64,000 nucleotides of DNA from Methanosarcina thermophila TM-1 (GCF_000969885.1 NZ_CP009501.1:2857876-2921875), one strand, 5' to 3'; positions 47,188-58,552 are shown, numbered from the stretch's first letter. Numbers and translations: made by a program. The notes: generated by a model not told the origin, from the letters alone.

Positions 47188-47409
47188 TCATACGCACATA
47201 TCTTCGCCAAAAACAGTGTCTATACATTCGCGGCACATCATCCTGGGAAGCCCTTTTTTTAGATTCAAATTAGGCAGCGGATATCCCCCTTTCATGGGAA
47301 ACTCAACCTCTTTAATATGCTCCATACATAAACCTTTACCGCAAACAATGCATACACCAACGGCTTCGGTATCTTTACTCTTCTCAAAGCAATCGTAACA
47401 TTTCAGCAT
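47188..47409 (-). CDS. DUF2180 Cys-rich small protein, copy 1
   Basis: 73 residues with paired Cys: CYDCFEKSKDTEAVGVCIVC, then a Cys-x-x-His (LCMEH) and CRECID, suitable for two zinc sites (B-box or treble-clef-like). DUF2180 is an archaeal family of unknown function. GAGGTGAT precedes the ATG, an excellent ribosome site. A paralogue lies nine bases upstream in the same direction, so they are cotranscribed. Confidence 0.88.
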   Translation of the reverse strand: MLKCYDCFEKSKDTEAVGVCIVCGKGLCMEHIKEVEFPMKGGYPLPNLNLKKGLPRMMCRECIDTVFGEDMCV

Positions 47410-47418
47410 ATAATCACC

Positions 47419-47649
47419 TCAGCATACCTCGTTAAATAGACAGTTTTCCTTCAGGGCTTGATGACAGGGAACACATACAATCCTTTTAATATGCTCGAGG
47501 TCGGGTTTTAGCTTGATAGGATAATCCCCCTCCCAGGCAGGAGTTTCTTCATGAATAAGATGCTCTTTGCAGACTCCTCTTCCACAGACAATGCAAATTC
47601 CAACAGCATCAGTATCTTTACCTTCTCTTGCGCACTCATAACATTTCAT
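47419..47649 (-). CDS. DUF2180 Cys-rich small protein, copy 2
   Basis: 76 residues: CYECAREGKDTDAVGICIVC, VCKEH, VCVPCHQ and CLFNEVC. It is clearly paralogous to the following gene (same spacing of CxxC, GxCIVCG and CxEH), with extra Cys near the C-terminus. It is first in the pair. Zinc or Fe-S binding is likely; protein-protein contact is a guess from the B-box-like spacing. Confidence 0.88.
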   Translation of the reverse strand: MKCYECAREGKDTDAVGICIVCGRGVCKEHLIHEETPAWEGDYPIKLKPDLEHIKRIVCVPCHQALKENCLFNEVC

Positions 47650-48159
47650 TGTTCTTCCCTCTAAATCTAAAAATATTCTTACTCCATTTCAAATTTAAAA
47701 GCATTATAAACACTCTTGTGTTAGTTCAAAGGAAATTCTCACCTGTTTCTTTATATGAGTTATCTCCCCCTCTGCAGCAAACGAAATTCAGTTTCAATTC
47801 TTTTCTCGACAATTTCGCTACCGTTGATCTCACAAAGGGACCTTTACTCTTTAGCAAGCACGTCCCCTGACCAGTTCTCCTCTTCTTCTCAAAACTATTT
47901 TTATCTGGCAGTCTATTAACTGCTGATCTTTATCTCCAATATACACAATAACATTTCATTATTTATTATTATCTCAAAACTGTTACAGGAAAATTGCAAC
48001 GAATATTCTAAAAAAAGCCAGGCAACGGTTAATATAAAATTGCAGAATGAAATCAACTACAAAGCAGGCAACTTTTAAGCCTGATCTCAGGATCTTTTTA
48101 AAATAAATGGGTTTGACTCTCAGGTAATGAGCTGAGAGTTTTCCAATAAATTAAGTTCC
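47650..48159. other. Intergenic region, no gene seen
   Basis: About 510 AT-rich bases between the DUF2180 genes and the beta-helix gene, which is transcribed toward this gap. The first part must carry the DUF2180 promoter; TTTATATGAG near 47751 is TATA-like but on the wrong strand. No RNA fold stands out. Confidence 0.35.
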
Positions 48160-49065
48160 TTATCCACAGTTTTCAATTCTGTTGTCGTGGATATTTACAT
48201 TAGTTTCTTTTGTGTTTATACGTACTACTGCAGGGAAAGGCAAATCATGGAAATAGTTACCAGAGGCTTCTATGTTCTTAAGAGTTCCCTGTAATTCCAA
48301 ACCAGCGTATCCACCACCAGATGTAGTACACTCATTGTTTATCATTACACCATCGGTAACGGAATCGAACCTAACGGATGAATTAGTCCGGTTAATAAAT
48401 TTAGAGTTCTTAACTGTAATGCCGTTTACATGATAAGCATACACACCATCGTGACCACACTTGTTTACAGTTACTGTGTCGATCATGACGTTGCTGGATT
48501 TTGAAATAAGCATGGCGTCGTTACACCCGTTCTGGAATGTCATGTCCTGAATTGTTAATCCATTAACGCCTATGAGTGTTGCCATATTGTAGGAGGAAGT
48601 TCCAAGCCTGACGTTAGGATAATGGTCTGATTGACTGCCATCAACAGTAAAGCCTCTAATTGTAATGTCGTTTGCAGAACTGCCTCTAATCATAAGCATG
48701 GCTTTCTTTTCTGCAATGCTGCTCTCGCGGCTGCCCCAGAGGGGTAGTCCTTTGGCAAGCTTAATTGTTACACTGGAGTCTCCTTCAAGGACTGTGCTGC
48801 TACCGATTCTGAGAGAATCACTTATATCGTATGTAAATGGACCTTTAAGGTAGACAGTTGTGCCAGGGTTATTTGCCGCAAATTCGAGAGCCTGGTTAAT
48901 CTCGACGTCGTCGGCTTTCCCATCAACATTATAGTCTCCGCTTCCGTCTCCTGCAACAGTTATTACCTTTGAACTCTGTGTGCTCGCAGCGCCTAAAGAA
49001 GCTGGTACAGTTGTTAAAATAAAGCATGTTACCAGGAATAGGGTTCCTAGTTGTCTTTTAAGCAT
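48160..49065 (-). CDS. Secreted right-handed parallel beta-helix protein
   Basis: 301 residues. Residues 1-26 are a signal peptide (KRQLGTLFLVTCFILTTVPA) with an Ala-rich cleavage site. A dockerin-like or Ca-binding patch, GDGSGDYNVDGKADDVEINQ, follows, and the rest is a series of about 22-residue rungs such as ITIRGFTVDGS, LTIQDMTFQNG, VMIDTVTVNKCG and ITVKNSKFINR, the pectate-lyase-like helix. It would act on or coat the outer surface. It ends abruptly in a rung (HDNRIENCG), with no cell-anchor domain, so it may be shorter than relatives. Confidence 0.85.
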   Translation of the reverse strand: MLKRQLGTLFLVTCFILTTVPASLGAASTQSSKVITVAGDGSGDYNVDGKADDVEINQALEFAANNPGTTVYLKGPFTYDISDSLRIGSSTVLEGDSSVTIKLAKGLPLWGSRESSIAEKKAMLMIRGSSANDITIRGFTVDGSQSDHYPNVRLGTSSYNMATLIGVNGLTIQDMTFQNGCNDAMLISKSSNVMIDTVTVNKCGHDGVYAYHVNGITVKNSKFINRTNSSVRFDSVTDGVMINNECTTSGGGYAGLELQGTLKNIEASGNYFHDLPFPAVVRINTKETNVNIHDNRIENCG

Positions 49066-49159
49066 AATATCACCTTTGGGTTGGATTTTTATGGGGATTT
49101 AAGTGAAATTAAAACACGTACAGTAAGGTACTTTTTCCCAATTGTCTTTAAAAATTCAT

Positions 49160-49175
49160 ATTACGTGCTCGTAAT
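49160..49175. promoter_or_regulatory. Palindrome ATTACG-N4-CGTAAT, site 1
   Basis: A perfect 6+6 palindrome 95 bases upstream of the beta-helix gene start. It is the first half of an imperfect 45-base repeat shared with 49270. The form suits a dimeric repressor or activator operator. Confidence 0.4.
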
Positions 49176-49269
49176 ACTTACTTTTCCGAACTAATCTAAT
49201 CAGGTAGGGATTTTCGAATTCTTTAACAGAATTCCCTGATCAGGTCGGCTCTATACTGGTATGTTTCCT

Positions 49270-49285
49270 ATTACGTCTGCGTAAT
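49270..49285. promoter_or_regulatory. Palindrome ATTACG-N4-CGTAAT, site 2
   Basis: The same dyad with a different four-base centre, exactly 110 bases from site 1. Downstream sequence also matches (TTTTC-GAAC-TAATC-like boxes), so both sites come from a duplication. No other copies are seen in the window. Confidence 0.4.
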
Positions 49286-49420
49286 ATTTTCGAACCTATC
49301 CAATCCGGTTCATTTGATTTAGTGGGTTCTTTTGTTTTAGTGGGGCGTACACATTGCACACAGAGTCTCCACTCTCCAATCACTTATAGGGAGTAGTCAC
49401 TGGAGGTGGCTGGAAACTAG

Positions 49421-49445
49421 AAGTTTTGGATTACAAATCAAAACT
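49421..49445. other. Hairpin in the mer-upstream non-coding region
   Basis: AAGTTTTGGATT (49421-49432) pairs with AATCAAAACTT (49435-49445) around ACA, with one bulged G, about 11 paired bases. It lies in a GC-richer patch (49350-49500) than its surroundings, with no open frame, so a small RNA is possible. Confidence 0.35.
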
Positions 49446-51543
<2,098 letters not shown>

Positions 51544-51638
51544 TTTTTATTACATCCTTCACAATATTTTTTATTTTTTGTATTTTTTAAAAAACATTTG
51601 TCCTTAAGGCAAGCAAATTAAGGCACTGGAGGTAACTA

Positions 51639-52682
51639 ATGCCACCACCAAAGATTGCAGAAGTCATTGAATATGACGTATGCGCAGCCTGCGGAGCATG
51701 CGAAGCCGTGTGTCCTATAGGGGCTGTAACTGTAAAGAAGGCGGCAGAAATTCGTGATCCGAATGATCTGAGTCTTTATGAGAAAGGAGCTGGATATCTG
51801 GTTTGTGAAGGTTGTTTAATCTGCAGTAGAATCTGTCCGGTAGTAGACGGTTTTATTGAGAATGAGCTTGCAAATGTACGCAAGTTTTTTGCTGCCAGAT
51901 CTAAGGACAGTGCCGGTAGCCAGGATGGAGGAGTAACCAGCGGTATCCTGAAAACTCTTTTCAATAAGGGTGAGATAGATTGCGCCGTCGGAGTTACTCG
52001 AAACGAGAAATGGGAACCTGAAGTAGTTCTATTGACAAGTGCTGAAGACGTAGAGAGGACAAGAGGAACCAAATATACCTCTGACCCAGTCGTTGCAGCT
52101 CTTAGAGAAGCCTTCGAAAAATATGACCGGATTGCTGTTGTCGGTGTGCCCTGCCAGGTTCATTCTGCAAAACTTATCCGGGATAACGTAAGCGAAAAAA
52201 TTGTACTTATTCTTGGATTACTCTGTATGGAAAGTTTTCATCAAGAGGCAATGCTTGGAAAGATAATTCCTGAGATCATGAAAGTAAAGATCGAGGATGT
52301 CACAAAGATGGAGTTTACCAAAGGTAAATTCTGGGTCTATACTAGTGACGGTGAGGTTCACACTGTACCTATCAAGGATGTGGCTAAATATGCACGGAAC
52401 CCCTGCCATCACTGCTGTGACTATACTTCGGTCTTTGCCGATATTTCAATAGGTTCTGTCGGAGCTCCAGATGGGTGGAACTCGGTCTTTATAAGAACAG
52501 AGATCGGAGAGAAATACTTCGATATGGTTCTTGATGAGATGGAAATTATGGAAGACCCCAAGCCAGGTCTCGAACTTGTCGGAAAGCTTATTGATACGAA
52601 GCGCAAAAACAATGCTGAATATTTTGCGGAAATATGTAAGAAGTTCACCTTTGAGACAGGGATCCGTAACGAAGTGGTCTAA
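51639..52682 (+). CDS. fpoF: F420H2 dehydrogenase subunit FpoF
   Basis: 347 residues. Two [4Fe-4S] motifs open the protein: CAACGACEAVCP (Cys15, 18, 21, 25) and CEGCLICSRICP (Cys56, 59, 62, 66), followed by an FrhB-type flavin domain with SQDGGVTSGI, RGTKYTSDP, GVPCQVHSAKLI and CHHCCDYTS. It oxidises F420H2 and passes electrons to the membrane Fpo complex or to ferredoxin. In Methanosarcina fpoF is known to lie outside the fpo operon, beside mer, exactly as here. GGAGGT precedes the ATG. Confidence 0.95.
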   Translation: MPPPKIAEVIEYDVCAACGACEAVCPIGAVTVKKAAEIRDPNDLSLYEKGAGYLVCEGCLICSRICPVVDGFIENELANVRKFFAARSKDSAGSQDGGVTSGILKTLFNKGEIDCAVGVTRNEKWEPEVVLLTSAEDVERTRGTKYTSDPVVAALREAFEKYDRIAVVGVPCQVHSAKLIRDNVSEKIVLILGLLCMESFHQEAMLGKIIPEIMKVKIEDVTKMEFTKGKFWVYTSDGEVHTVPIKDVAKYARNPCHHCCDYTSVFADISIGSVGAPDGWNSVFIRTEIGEKYFDMVLDEMEIMEDPKPGLELVGKLIDTKRKNNAEYFAEICKKFTFETGIRNEVV

Positions 52683-52735
52683 AACTGTGATATATGAAAA
52701 GATAGTCTGTGCATGGTAGGAGGTTGGAATCCGGG

Positions 52736-53257
52736 ATGGTGCGAGCTTTTTATATTGGACGTTTTCAACCGTATCATTTCGGGCACCATGCTATAATTAA
52801 GCAGATTGCGGAAGAAGTTGACGAATTGGTCATAGGCATAGGAAGCGCCCAGAAAAGTCACGAACCCACTGATCCTTTTACGGCAGGGGAAAGAGTGTTG
52901 ATGCTGTACAATGCGCTTGAAAATCTCCCTATCCGACACTATGTTCTCCCCATTGAAGACGTCAGATATAACTCTATCTGGGTTCATCACGTTGCATCCC
53001 GAACTCCAAATTTTCAAGTAGTGTACTCAAACAATCCACTTGTTATTCAACTCTTCCGAGAAGCCGGGTTTTGCGTAAAGGAATCCCCCCTTTATGTTCG
53101 GGAGAAATATTCTGGCACGGAGATCCGGAGGCGGATGGTTGCAGGGGAGAAATGGGAACACCTTGTTCCAAAACCTATTGTGGAAGTCATAAAGGAAATT
53201 GATGGAGTAACTCGCTTAAGAAATGTTTCTGCCAGTGATAGCACTTCTTCGCTATGA
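52736..53257 (+). CDS. nadM: Nicotinamide-nucleotide adenylyltransferase (NadM)
   Basis: About 173 residues, archaeal NMN adenylyltransferase, making NAD+ from NMN and ATP. The nucleotidyltransferase motif appears as GRFQPYHFGHH (His14, His17) and the C-terminal phosphate loop as YSGTEIRRRM. Also seen is IGSAQKSHEPTDPFTAGER. A longer reading from GTG 52709 adds residues with a ribosome-site sequence inside them, so ATG 52736 is preferred, with AGGAGG twelve bases upstream. It lies 54 bases after fpoF and may be cotranscribed. Confidence 0.93.
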   Translation: MVRAFYIGRFQPYHFGHHAIIKQIAEEVDELVIGIGSAQKSHEPTDPFTAGERVLMLYNALENLPIRHYVLPIEDVRYNSIWVHHVASRTPNFQVVYSNNPLVIQLFREAGFCVKESPLYVREKYSGTEIRRRMVAGEKWEHLVPKPIVEVIKEIDGVTRLRNVSASDSTSSL

Positions 53258-53785
53258 ATGTACTCTGCATATCAGATTTTGCATTTAGTGACTTAACGCT
53301 GTTTATCAGTCTCTAAAAAAGTTTACAGCCTTTTCCTCCCTCTCAATGTAGCTAATTTTCACCTTTATTTTTTCTCTACAGCTTTCTTTACTTTTTTCAT
53401 CTTTTCCTTACTCTTAGCTTTCTTTAATGAAAAACTCTTTTTCACTCTCATTTTAAATTTTTTAGATAAGTGTTAGATGTAAACAGTATGACTTATATCA
53501 AAGAGAAAATTTTTTATAAAAGAAAACCCTATCTCTACTTGTGAACTCTTGAAACTTTTTCACACAAATATAGGCTCAATTCCCATGTGTTCTGTTACAG
53601 TACGTTTCAACTTTTAACCTAAGTTTTAGATACTAGGTTAACTGCTGCAATCGATATTGTAACTCAACACATTGGTAAGTGACTATATTTCTGGAAAAGT
53701 TAAAGATGCATAAAATTTCAAAACTGACAATTTAAAATTAAACTGTTAGTTGAAATGTATTGAAAAACTATCACTCAATCATATG
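53258..53785. other. Intergenic region, no gene seen
   Basis: About 530 AT-rich bases after nadM with T-rich runs (TTTTTTCTC, TTTTTTAG) that would terminate nadM. No frame, tRNA or repeat of note. Confidence 0.4.
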
Positions 53786-53834
53786 AAATATACTTCCCTG
53801 ATAAATCGGGGGGTTTATCTGGAAAAGTATATTT
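53786..53834 (+). promoter_or_regulatory. Nested inverted repeat upstream of the Cys-rich gene
   Basis: AAATATACTT (53786-53795) pairs with AAGTATATTT (53825-53834) and, inside, GATAAA (53800-53805) pairs with TTTATC (53814-53819) around a G-rich loop. It lies 80 bases before the start codon of the secreted Cys-rich protein and could be an operator or leader structure. Confidence 0.5.
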
Positions 53835-53915
53835 TCATTGCCATTGAGAATCGGATTTAAAAACCAATCTCTTTGAAATTTTTTATGGTTGAGTGTATAC
53901 TATGGAGGATGTATT

Positions 53916-54377
53916 ATGAGAAGAACCATGTTTAAGACAATTTGTGTTATCACGCTGGTCTTCTTTGTCATGTCTATGACAGGAGCAGCCGCAGCGTGTT
54001 CTTCATGTAGCAAGTGTAAGGTAAAGACAGACGCAGTAAACGATAAATTTACAATTAATTGTAAATCTAAATCTTACTGTAATAACGTGCTGAAGAATGA
54101 CAAAGGATGCAACCTTAAAGTTGTTAAACCTGGATGCTATGATACCAAACTGGGCGGTAAGATCTGTATTCAGAGTAATGGTAAATTCTGCTACACAAAG
54201 CCAGCAAAGTGCACTAAAGCTTGTACTGACAGTTTCAAATACTGTATAAAGGGTAAAGATGGAAGAACCGATTGTGCAACAATTACCTTTAATATCAACT
54301 GCGACAGCTGCTCAAAGTGCACTTCTGTCTGTGCAAAGAACCCCACTGGTTCAGCATGCAAAAGTTGCAAGTGCTAA
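53916..54377 (+). CDS. Secreted protein with 20 cysteines, unknown function
   Basis: 153 residues. A signal peptide (basic start, hydrophobic core with VITLVFFVMSMTGAAAA) ends just before CSSCSKC. The mature part of about 125 residues has 20 Cys, including CSSCSKC at its start, CDSCSKC and CTSVC later, and a terminal CKSCKC. The CSSCSKCK / CDSCSKCT echo suggests an internal duplication. No disulfide-knot family is recognised; disulfide or metal binding outside the cell is likely. GGAGG at 53904-53908 fixes the start at ATG 53916 instead of TTG/ATG codons farther up. Confidence 0.8.
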   Translation: MRRTMFKTICVITLVFFVMSMTGAAAACSSCSKCKVKTDAVNDKFTINCKSKSYCNNVLKNDKGCNLKVVKPGCYDTKLGGKICIQSNGKFCYTKPAKCTKACTDSFKYCIKGKDGRTDCATITFNINCDSCSKCTSVCAKNPTGSACKSCKC

Positions 54378-54460
54378 GCACTTTTAAGGGAAAAGGAAGT
54401 TTTAATCTTCCGGGGTCTGATCCCCATATTCCTTACTACTTTTCTTTAAAATGAATTTTT

Positions 54461-54614
54461 TTAGGAAAAAAAGTTTTATCGAAAACTTTTCAGGAAAAAA
54501 GTTTTATCAAAAACTTTTTAGGAAAAAGTTTTTACCAAAAAAAGTTTTATCGAAAACTTTTCAGGAAAAAAGTTTTATCAAAAACTTTTTAGGAAAAAGT
54601 TTTTACCAAAAAGG
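54461..54614. repeat. 71-bp tandem repeat made of palindromic AAAAGTTTT units
   Basis: The unit with GTTTTATCGAAAACTTTTCA recurs at a 71-base period (54473 and 54544). Within each copy AAAAGTTTT/AAAACTTTT dyads make two or three small hairpins with T runs on both strands. The array fills the gap between the convergent Cys-rich and Fap7-like genes and would end transcription from both sides. Confidence 0.85.
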
Positions 54615-54629
54615 CAATTTATGAAAAGA

Positions 54630-55178
54630 TCAATCAACGAGGTCAATCCAGTCAATTGATCCAGGTTTATACTCTAATAGTTCTTCCTCACTGCCGCTTA
54701 AAATGTGTTCTATGATTTTTTCTATATCCTGTCCCGTTTCTTCAATGCTTTTGCCTGTCGTATTGATTTCAAAAACTTTTTCACACCATTCAAAGGCTTC
54801 AACTAAAATTACATCGAGAGCTTCAGCCTCAACATTCTCCTTTATCTTTTCTTCTGAATAACTTCGCGCTTTTAACCTTATTTTTAGTTCAGGAGGATAT
54901 AACCTGAGTACAATTACAGTATCCGCAATGTAATGAGCAAGATGACTTTCAAGAATTATTACCTCATCTTCCTTTCCACTAATAATCTCTGCAAGACGCT
55001 GCCTGATAAGTTCCATATCTGCAATGACAGCGTCCCTCTCCTTATCAATCTCAGTGTAAAGATGCTCTTCTTTGATGAGGTCGTTAAGATGAATTACTTT
55101 CCAGTGCCTTTTTCTTTCAAGAAAATTGCTAACTGTGGTTTTTCCAGTGCCCGGTGTACCGGTGAGTCCTATTAACAT
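54630..55178 (-). CDS. Adenylate kinase-like ATPase, AK6/Fap7 family
   Basis: 182 residues with the P-loop GTPGTGKTT (residues 7-15) and a small NMP-kinase fold: HLNDLIKEE, ESHLAHYI and VLRLYPPELKIRLKAR. Archaeal Fap7/AK6 proteins bind ribosomal protein S11 and act in small-subunit maturation, with weak adenylate kinase activity. The ATG follows the hairpin-free AT-rich leader. It is the last gene of a minus-strand run but is separated from the cytochrome-b5-like gene by 270 bases without features. Confidence 0.88.
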   Translation of the reverse strand: MLIGLTGTPGTGKTTVSNFLERKRHWKVIHLNDLIKEEHLYTEIDKERDAVIADMELIRQRLAEIISGKEDEVIILESHLAHYIADTVIVLRLYPPELKIRLKARSYSEEKIKENVEAEALDVILVEAFEWCEKVFEINTTGKSIEETGQDIEKIIEHILSGSEEELLEYKPGSIDWIDLVD

Positions 55179-55452
55179 AAAGAAAAAAATGGATTTATAT
55201 CAATTATACTTAATGCAGCTCAGAAAACGAGAGCAATGTTAGTGATTATATCCGGACCTGCGGAATTTTTTGCTTCCTCAAGCCCTGAAATTTAAGTCCT
55301 AAAATTTAATGTGCCATCTTTTCAGGGTTCCTTAAAGTTTGGTAAAATATAAAAACGTTTTTTAAAAAGTTTTAAAATTCCTAAATCTTTGGATTAATTT
55401 GTTATAATCACCTGCCAGGGAACGAATTTAATTCCCTAACACCAGACCGGTT

Positions 55453-55689
55453 TCACTCTTTCAAAGTTCCTACAACAGGAAAGTCCTTAAATATTTCAGG
55501 CCCATGAGGCGCCTCATCCATTTCTTCAGTAAGGTCTCTTCCTGAGTCATGCAGTCCCTGGTGGACGCCACCTTCCCATAGATAACTGTCTGAAACATCA
55601 TAGACTTGACCTTGATAGGCAACATACATCTTGCCGTTTTTGCCGTTGTACTCTGCAAGTTCTTCAAGTGTATATTCTTTCATTTCCAT
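55453..55689 (-). CDS. Small cytochrome-b5-like heme/steroid-binding protein
   Basis: 78 residues: EYTLEELAEYNGKNGKMYVA, GQVYDVSDSYLWEGGVHQGL and GRDLTEEMDEAPHG. The fold and His43/His62 positions correspond to the heme-ligand regions of the cytochrome-b5-like domain family common in methanogens and clostridia as stand-alone proteins. Whether heme is bound is not certain. It is cytoplasmic, lacking a signal. It follows yyaL by 70 bases in the same direction. Confidence 0.88.
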   Translation of the reverse strand: MEMKEYTLEELAEYNGKNGKMYVAYQGQVYDVSDSYLWEGGVHQGLHDSGRDLTEEMDEAPHGPEIFKDFPVVGTLKE

Positions 55690-55759
55690 GCCTCCATTCT
55701 AATATTTAACAGTTAATTAATTTAACAGTTAATTGGCGGTAACCTCAATTATACTTTAT

Positions 55760-57853
55760 TCATACATTTAGCATTTTTAACATCTCATTGACCTCAGTAG
55801 TAGGAAGCTGACATTCATAATTCTGGCAGACGTATACAGTGGCTTTTCCCTCTATAGGAGTCTGGTCTTTCGTATATGTTGCCAGATTTGTAATCTCTGG
55901 ATCTTTTCCTTCAGGTCTGAAAACCAGCACTTTATTGGGGATAAAATAAGCCCTGAGTTCTTCGAGTATACGCTCCGTGTCCGCAGACTCACGCTTTCCT
56001 GCAATTACTACCTGATATGTAGGACCCAGCCCAAAATCAAACGCTGATAAAAACTGGGTGTACCCTGATGGCATTTTCTTTATGTGTTTTGAAAAAGCAC
56101 GTCCCAGCTCCTGAGCTTTATCTTCTAACTCAGGATCTGCAGTCACTCTCGCAAGTCGAAGAAGGTTCAACATCTCAATGGAGTTACCTGATGGTATGGC
56201 TGCATCAGCAAATTCTTTTTTCCTGAAAATAAGTGATTCACTATCGTCTGCGGTAAAGAAGAACCCACCCTGAACAGGATCCCAGAAATGTTCAAGGAAT
56301 TCCTTATTAAGGCAAAGGGCTGCTTTAAGATAGCGAAGTTCGAATCCTGCCTCGTAAAGATCCAGAAGTCCATTAATCAGAAATGCGTAGTCATCAGCAG
56401 TCCCGGGAATTCCGGCTTCCCCTTCTCTATATCGGTGAAGCAGTCGTTTATCGGGACTGTAGAGCCTGCTGAGAATAAAATCTGCAGCATTTGCGGCAGC
56501 TTTCAGATACTTTTCTTCCCCAAAGGCCTGGAAACCTTTTGCAAAAGCTGTAATCATAAGTCCAGTCCAATCTGTGAGAATTTTGTCATCTTTTGCAGGT
56601 CTTTTACGTTTATTCCGGGCTGCAAGAAGTTTTTCTTTAGCTACTTCTATCCGATTCTTAATCTCGTCTGAGGGAACTCCCATCTCGGCAGCAATGGTTT
56701 CCGGGGGGCGGGACAAATAAAGAATATTGGTCCCTGTCTTTTTACCTCTTATTTCCTCTTCAAAATTACCTTCTGGGCTGAGATTGAACACCTGTGTAAT
56801 CAGCTCGGATTCTTCAGGACTAAGCACACTACTGATTTCCTCTAAATTCCAGAGATAATACTTTCCTTCCTCTCCATCTACGTCGGCATCTTCTCCACAG
56901 TAAAATCCACCTTCCGGAGATGTAAGATCTCTTAGCACATAGCCGAGAACTCCCTCTGCTGCTTCTTTATATAGGCTCTTTCCGGTAGCCTGATAGGCTT
57001 CTATATATGCGGTCGCAATAAGAGCCTGGTCGTACAGCATTTTTTCAAAGTGAGGAACAATCCACATATTATCTGTAGAGTAACGATGGAAACCCGAACC
57101 CAGATGGTCATGGATTCCTCCCCTGTACATGTTTTCCAGGGTGTATTCTACCATATGAAGAGCTTCAGGATTTCCGCTGCGTTTCCAGTAACGGAGCAAA
57201 AAGAATATTTTATGTGGTGTAGGAAATTTTGGGGCTCTCTGAAAACCACCGTATTCATTATCAAAAGAATTCAACAATTCTTCATAAGCTTCTTCTATTA
57301 TAGTCTCCCCTATGCTCGCTCCCGCTGACTCTGTGATCATATTCTGGATAGAAGCCGTGATTTTTTCAGCCGAATCAAGTATTTCTTTATTTTGCCTTTT
57401 CCAGATCTCCTCTATCCTGGGCACGAGCTCAAGCATTCCTGTCTGGTTAAAACGGGACTTTTTAGGAATGTAGGTTCCGGCAAAAAAAGGTTTCATGCTT
57501 GGAGTCATGATAATATTAAGCGGCCAGCCCCCTCTTCCTAACATAATCTGGCAGACTGTCATATAGACATTGTCAATATCAGGTCGTTCTTCCCGGTCTA
57601 CTTTTATGCAAACAAAAGCCTTATTCATGAGTCTTGCTACTTCTTCGTCCTCAAAAGACTCATGTGCCATCACATGGCACCAGTGGCAGGTGGAGTAACC
57701 AATTGACAGAAAAATAGGTTTATTTTCTTTTCTGGCTTTATCAAAAGCCTCTTCTCCCCATGGATACCAATCCACAGGATTATAGGCGTGCTGGAGAAGA
57801 TAAGGGCTCTTTTCATTTATCAGGCGGTTAGGTTTTCTGTATTCTTTTCCCAG
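55760..57853 (-). CDS. YyaL/DUF255 thioredoxin-domain protein; apparent CTG start
   Basis: About 697 residues. The N-terminal thioredoxin-like part has [20 protein letters not shown] with CHWC in place of CxxC, then a long alpha/alpha-toroid half like six-hairpin glycosidases, with [19 protein letters not shown]. The family (human SPATA20) is of unclear function. Relatives begin [17 protein letters not shown], so the start must lie close to it. GGAGGG (complement of 57860-57865) is six bases before an in-frame CTG at 57853. An ATG at 57934 is in frame but adds 27 unconserved residues and lies within the rhodanese-like gene. Confidence 0.88.
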   Translation of the reverse strand: MGKEYRKPNRLINEKSPYLLQHAYNPVDWYPWGEEAFDKARKENKPIFLSIGYSTCHWCHVMAHESFEDEEVARLMNKAFVCIKVDREERPDIDNVYMTVCQIMLGRGGWPLNIIMTPSMKPFFAGTYIPKKSRFNQTGMLELVPRIEEIWKRQNKEILDSAEKITASIQNMITESAGASIGETIIEEAYEELLNSFDNEYGGFQRAPKFPTPHKIFFLLRYWKRSGNPEALHMVEYTLENMYRGGIHDHLGSGFHRYSTDNMWIVPHFEKMLYDQALIATAYIEAYQATGKSLYKEAAEGVLGYVLRDLTSPEGGFYCGEDADVDGEEGKYYLWNLEEISSVLSPEESELITQVFNLSPEGNFEEEIRGKKTGTNILYLSRPPETIAAEMGVPSDEIKNRIEVAKEKLLAARNKRKRPAKDDKILTDWTGLMITAFAKGFQAFGEEKYLKAAANAADFILSRLYSPDKRLLHRYREGEAGIPGTADDYAFLINGLLDLYEAGFELRYLKAALCLNKEFLEHFWDPVQGGFFFTADDSESLIFRKKEFADAAIPSGNSIEMLNLLRLARVTADPELEDKAQELGRAFSKHIKKMPSGYTQFLSAFDFGLGPTYQVVIAGKRESADTERILEELRAYFIPNKVLVFRPEGKDPEITNLATYTKDQTPIEGKATVYVCQNYECQLPTTEVNEMLKMLNV

Positions 57854-58151
57854 TAAAATCCCTCCGGCTTTTCTCAGGTTTCTTCTTCCCGCCAGTGAGT
57901 TTTCTGTCGTTAGAAATTTTGGTTCTCCCTGCACCTTCCCTGGTCAGTATTCTGGCAGCTATCATTGCCTGTACGCCTGAAGGGCATGTAACCACAATTT
58001 CTTTGTCTCCCACGTTTTCAGTTTTCAGTAATTTTAAATTATACTGAAGATGATCCTGAGCCGTAATTACAGGTGTTATACCATTTGATCCCTCATCCCT
58101 CTGAAAGTAAATCTTTAAGGGATGCGAATTTAACTCGCTAACAGTATCCAT
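57828..58151 (-). CDS. Small rhodanese-like protein upstream of yyaL
   Basis: 107 residues from ATG 58151, which has GGGGAG five bases upstream. The middle reads [19 protein letters not shown], resembling a rhodanese active-site loop (Cys56, then PSGVQA) and following helix, but the family match is partial. The C-terminal 25 residues are very basic and overlap the first codons of yyaL by about 26 bases if the latter starts at CTG 57853. Translation coupling with yyaL is likely. It may carry sulfane sulfur for the CHWC protein, by inference only. Confidence 0.5.
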   Translation of the reverse strand: MDTVSELNSHPLKIYFQRDEGSNGITPVITAQDHLQYNLKLLKTENVGDKEIVVTCPSGVQAMIAARILTREGAGRTKISNDRKLTGGKKKPEKSRRDFTGKRIQKT

Positions 58152-58552
58152 TCTAACTCCCCAGGTTTCTAATCTATCTCCAGATACCCTTCTAAACGAA
58201 ATCCGGCTCTGGAATTAATTAGTCTATCCCTAATATTTATGATATTCTTTCCAAGGCATTTTGTAAGCCTGTAATCTGAAAAATTCGATACAGCTAAATT
58301 TCCCCACTTTAAATACTCATCTCCTCAATATCAATATATCGGTATTCAGGGAGATTATTCTTATAATATCTTAAAAAGTCTGGACGGCTGCTTTAAAAGT
58401 AATATAGACAGAAAAGATAGACAAAAAACTTCTCAAATGTATCATTCTTTTTATTTTGAAATTTCTGCATTCAAGTTCCTGAAAGAAATATATTTAACTG
58501 TAATAAGATTATTTCAAATTGCTTGCAATAAAATTATAATTTGTAGAATATT
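58152..58552. other. Intergenic region, no gene seen
   Basis: About 400 AT-rich bases between uppS and the rhodanese-like gene. The latter must have its promoter here. A frame of 85 codons on the plus strand starting at 58437 overlaps uppS and is spurious. Confidence 0.4.
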
